A DNA stretch of 32,320 nucleotides from Kiritimatiellia bacterium. GTDB taxonomy: Bacteria; Verrucomicrobiota; Kiritimatiellia; RFP12; UBA3636. The position numbers and the translations under genes are program-made. The notes under the pieces are model-generated. The model made no database searches. It was not told the DNA's origin and worked only from the letters and a program-made list of their open reading frames with translations. Shown here piece by piece: positions 30,994-32,320 of the stretch (positions are counted from its first letter, which is position 1; every line of letters begins with the position of its first letter). Location of the stretch: assembly GCA_017481725.1 (NCBI GenBank), contig JAFUOX010000095.1, positions 1-32,320 on the forward strand. Reading direction: 5' to 3'.

Positions 30994-31998
30994 CTAAACG
31001 TGATAGTGGCCTGGTAGCATAAATGGTAGAAATAGAGAGCCCGGCTCTGGACCAAAGCAAGCACGTACAAATTCTGCATCAGAAAGCTCGCGTGAAGGTA
31101 GGCGTGTGCCTGGGCGAATAAATGGCTTGTAGCATTCTAATAGCTTCTCTTTGTTTAGCACCAACAGAGATTCTGTCTTTGGGCACATCCAAGCACAATA
31201 TGCACGAGAGAATTCGCTTAATTCTGTTTTTACATGTGTTAGATTAATTCTTATGTCACCATACATTTGAACAGCATCAGCAATTATGTCTTTTATGCAA
31301 GCCTGATCACCGGCATATTCAAGTACGCTCTTCCATTTGCAAGAAATAAGAGCCCAAGCCTTGGGCTTGTTATTATCGTCATAAATTACCCACAAATCTG
31401 GAGAGCAACGAACAAGCCTTTCAAGTAATCCTTGGCGTGTATCTAAAATTACATCCTTTTCCGCATTGCGCATAGCCATAAAGTCGTCATTAAACACTTC
31501 TTCGATTTGTTCATATTTGACACAAGTAGCCTTGTTGTTTGGTTTATAGAATCGAATAGAACCTTTGTCAATGCCATATTGGAAGGAAAGACTTGCTGTT
31601 TCAAAACCAAAATGACCATATCTGTCATGGCGACCTCCTAGCCAAGCCAATACGGCTCCAGCTTCCTTTGCTGCATTGATTTGGTGCTTTAATAATGCAC
31701 TCATATATCCTTTGCCAAGAGCCTCTTCTGCAGTGGAGACTTGTCCAATACCAATGATTGGTATTTTGCAGCCACTGACAATCATATCAAAAGGGTAAGA
31801 ACCAACACATGAAAGAATTTTCCCGCTTTTTTCATCCTTTATCAATGCATGAGGAGCCATTTTTTCTGCAGTTGGCTTAAATATATCTGGATACATCTCA
31901 TCAAAATGTGGCATGGTTGCTTGACCGCGTCCAAATACAGTATTAAGAAAATCTACGATTTCGTTGCATTCTTCTGCTTTTGCTATTGTTATGTTCAT
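30994..31998 (-). CDS. GNAT-family N-acetyltransferase
   Basis: A 334-residue protein with AGGT upstream of its ATG on the minus strand. The N-terminal half has the GNAT fold order: a first strand MNITIAKAEECNEIVDFLN, PIIGIGQVSTAEEALGKGYMSALL with the acetyl-CoA loop (A-L-G-K-G-Y), and AVLAWLGGRHDRYGHFGF. The C-terminal ~180 residues suggest a second, degenerate GNAT-like or Eis-type half. The acceptor substrate is unknown. It is divergent from the end-of-window spacer and lies 132 bases upstream of the DUF2147 gene, which has its own probable promoter. Confidence 0.87.
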   Translation of the reverse strand: MNITIAKAEECNEIVDFLNTVFGRGQATMPHFDEMYPDIFKPTAEKMAPHALIKDEKSGKILSCVGSYPFDMIVSGCKIPIIGIGQVSTAEEALGKGYMSALLKHQINAAKEAGAVLAWLGGRHDRYGHFGFETASLSFQYGIDKGSIRFYKPNNKATCVKYEQIEEVFNDDFMAMRNAEKDVILDTRQGLLERLVRCSPDLWVIYDDNNKPKAWALISCKWKSVLEYAGDQACIKDIIADAVQMYGDIRINLTHVKTELSEFSRAYCAWMCPKTESLLVLNKEKLLECYKPFIRPGTRLPSRELSDAEFVRACFGPEPGSLFLPFMLPGHYHV

Positions 31999-32320
31999 TG
32001 TTTCTTACCTTTTTATAAGTCTATTTGAAATGTTTTGACGAGAATATCATTTGCCGATATTTTTTTATTATTCTTCTATATGATTTGGCAAAATATTTAT
32101 CTTTATGTGTTTTAAAAGTATAAGATACTTATAAAAAAAATACAATTGCAAAAATTATAATTAAATGAATAATGAAGAATGCGCAATGTGTCAAAATAAA
32201 AGACACCGAAAAGAAAAATGAAAAAAATAAGTTCAATGCCCATATTTCAAAAATGATGACACTATGAGATAATGGGATACTATGAATGCAGTATATTCTA
32301 AAAATTTCATGAAAACATAC
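31999..32320 (+). other. AT-rich spacer at window end
   Basis: The first part holds the upstream region of the minus-strand acetyltransferase gene. Near 32163-32180 it contains AATGAATAATGAAGAATG, the same kind of repeat as the 7-bp array at 13671-13807, and a small GTGTC/GACAC dyad (about 32189-32206). A possible gene start lies at 32282. Nothing else is recognisable. Confidence 0.6.
32282..32320 (+). CDS. possible start of a gene cut by the window end
   Basis: ATG at 32282 opens 13 codons (MNAVYSKNFMKTY) to the window end, with GGGATA a few bases upstream as a modest ribosome site. The first residues have the flavour of Phd/YefM-type antitoxins (MN-x-V-x-YS), but 13 residues cannot support a family call. 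Confidence 0.25.
   Translation, partial: MNAVYSKNFMKTY

Overview
The window looks like chromosomal DNA from an AT-rich, Gram-negative-type bacterium. Several things point to the PVC superphylum, most likely a gut-associated Lentisphaerota/Victivallales-type organism. These are the long run of prepilin-type (pseudopilin) proteins, the unusual large glycosidase-like proteins, a TSP3-repeat surface protein, and intergenic runs of CTCTGCG-type and AATGAAG-type repeats. That placement is inference from gene style; no rRNA or tRNA gene is visible.

Region 1 (1-8609) is an accessory, visibly more AT-rich block read entirely on the + strand. It opens with the tail of an unknown gene, three small lipoproteins and a membrane-anchored protein with two ExbD-like units. 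A 778-residue exported TSP3-repeat protein follows. Its last ~122 residues form a separate C-terminal 'tip'. Behind it come alternating modules: exported partner 1, orphan tip B, exported partner 2, degraded tip C, exported partner 3. The three partners are paralogues with signal peptides, and the tips share clear signatures. This is the layout of a polymorphic toxin-immunity or tip-exchange locus with stored downstream cassettes, and it is the most interesting thing in the window. The toxin/immunity role is inference.

Region 2 (8610-13386) holds a repeat-rich spacer, an 847-residue glycosidase-like protein of unassigned family, a terminator, a phased cluster of TGTTRATAA boxes, and a monocistronic dnaA ending at its own terminator. 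The boxes are candidate DnaA sites and possibly part of an origin. The base-contacting loop of this DnaA is unusual.

Region 3 (13387-14179) is non-coding. It contains GACGCAGAG repeats, a long imperfect hairpin, a 7-bp tandem repeat, and a good promoter driving the next operon.

Region 4 (14180-25307) is a type II secretion / type IV pilus-like operon: a GspF platform protein, seven pseudopilins (G-, H-, I- and J-like) and a giant GspK-like protein. Cytidine deaminase and a DEAD-box RNA helicase follow with almost no spacing. No secretin, ATPase or prepilin peptidase lies in the window.

Region 5 (25468-30294) has a promoter, a glycosidase-like protein of unknown family, a GH36-type alpha-galactosidase, a hairpin and an EamA-family transporter. 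It is probably a small oligosaccharide-use operon. Region 6 (30295-32320) carries a DUF2147 exported protein and a GNAT acetyltransferase on the minus strand. It ends in an AT-rich spacer with a possible cut-off gene start.
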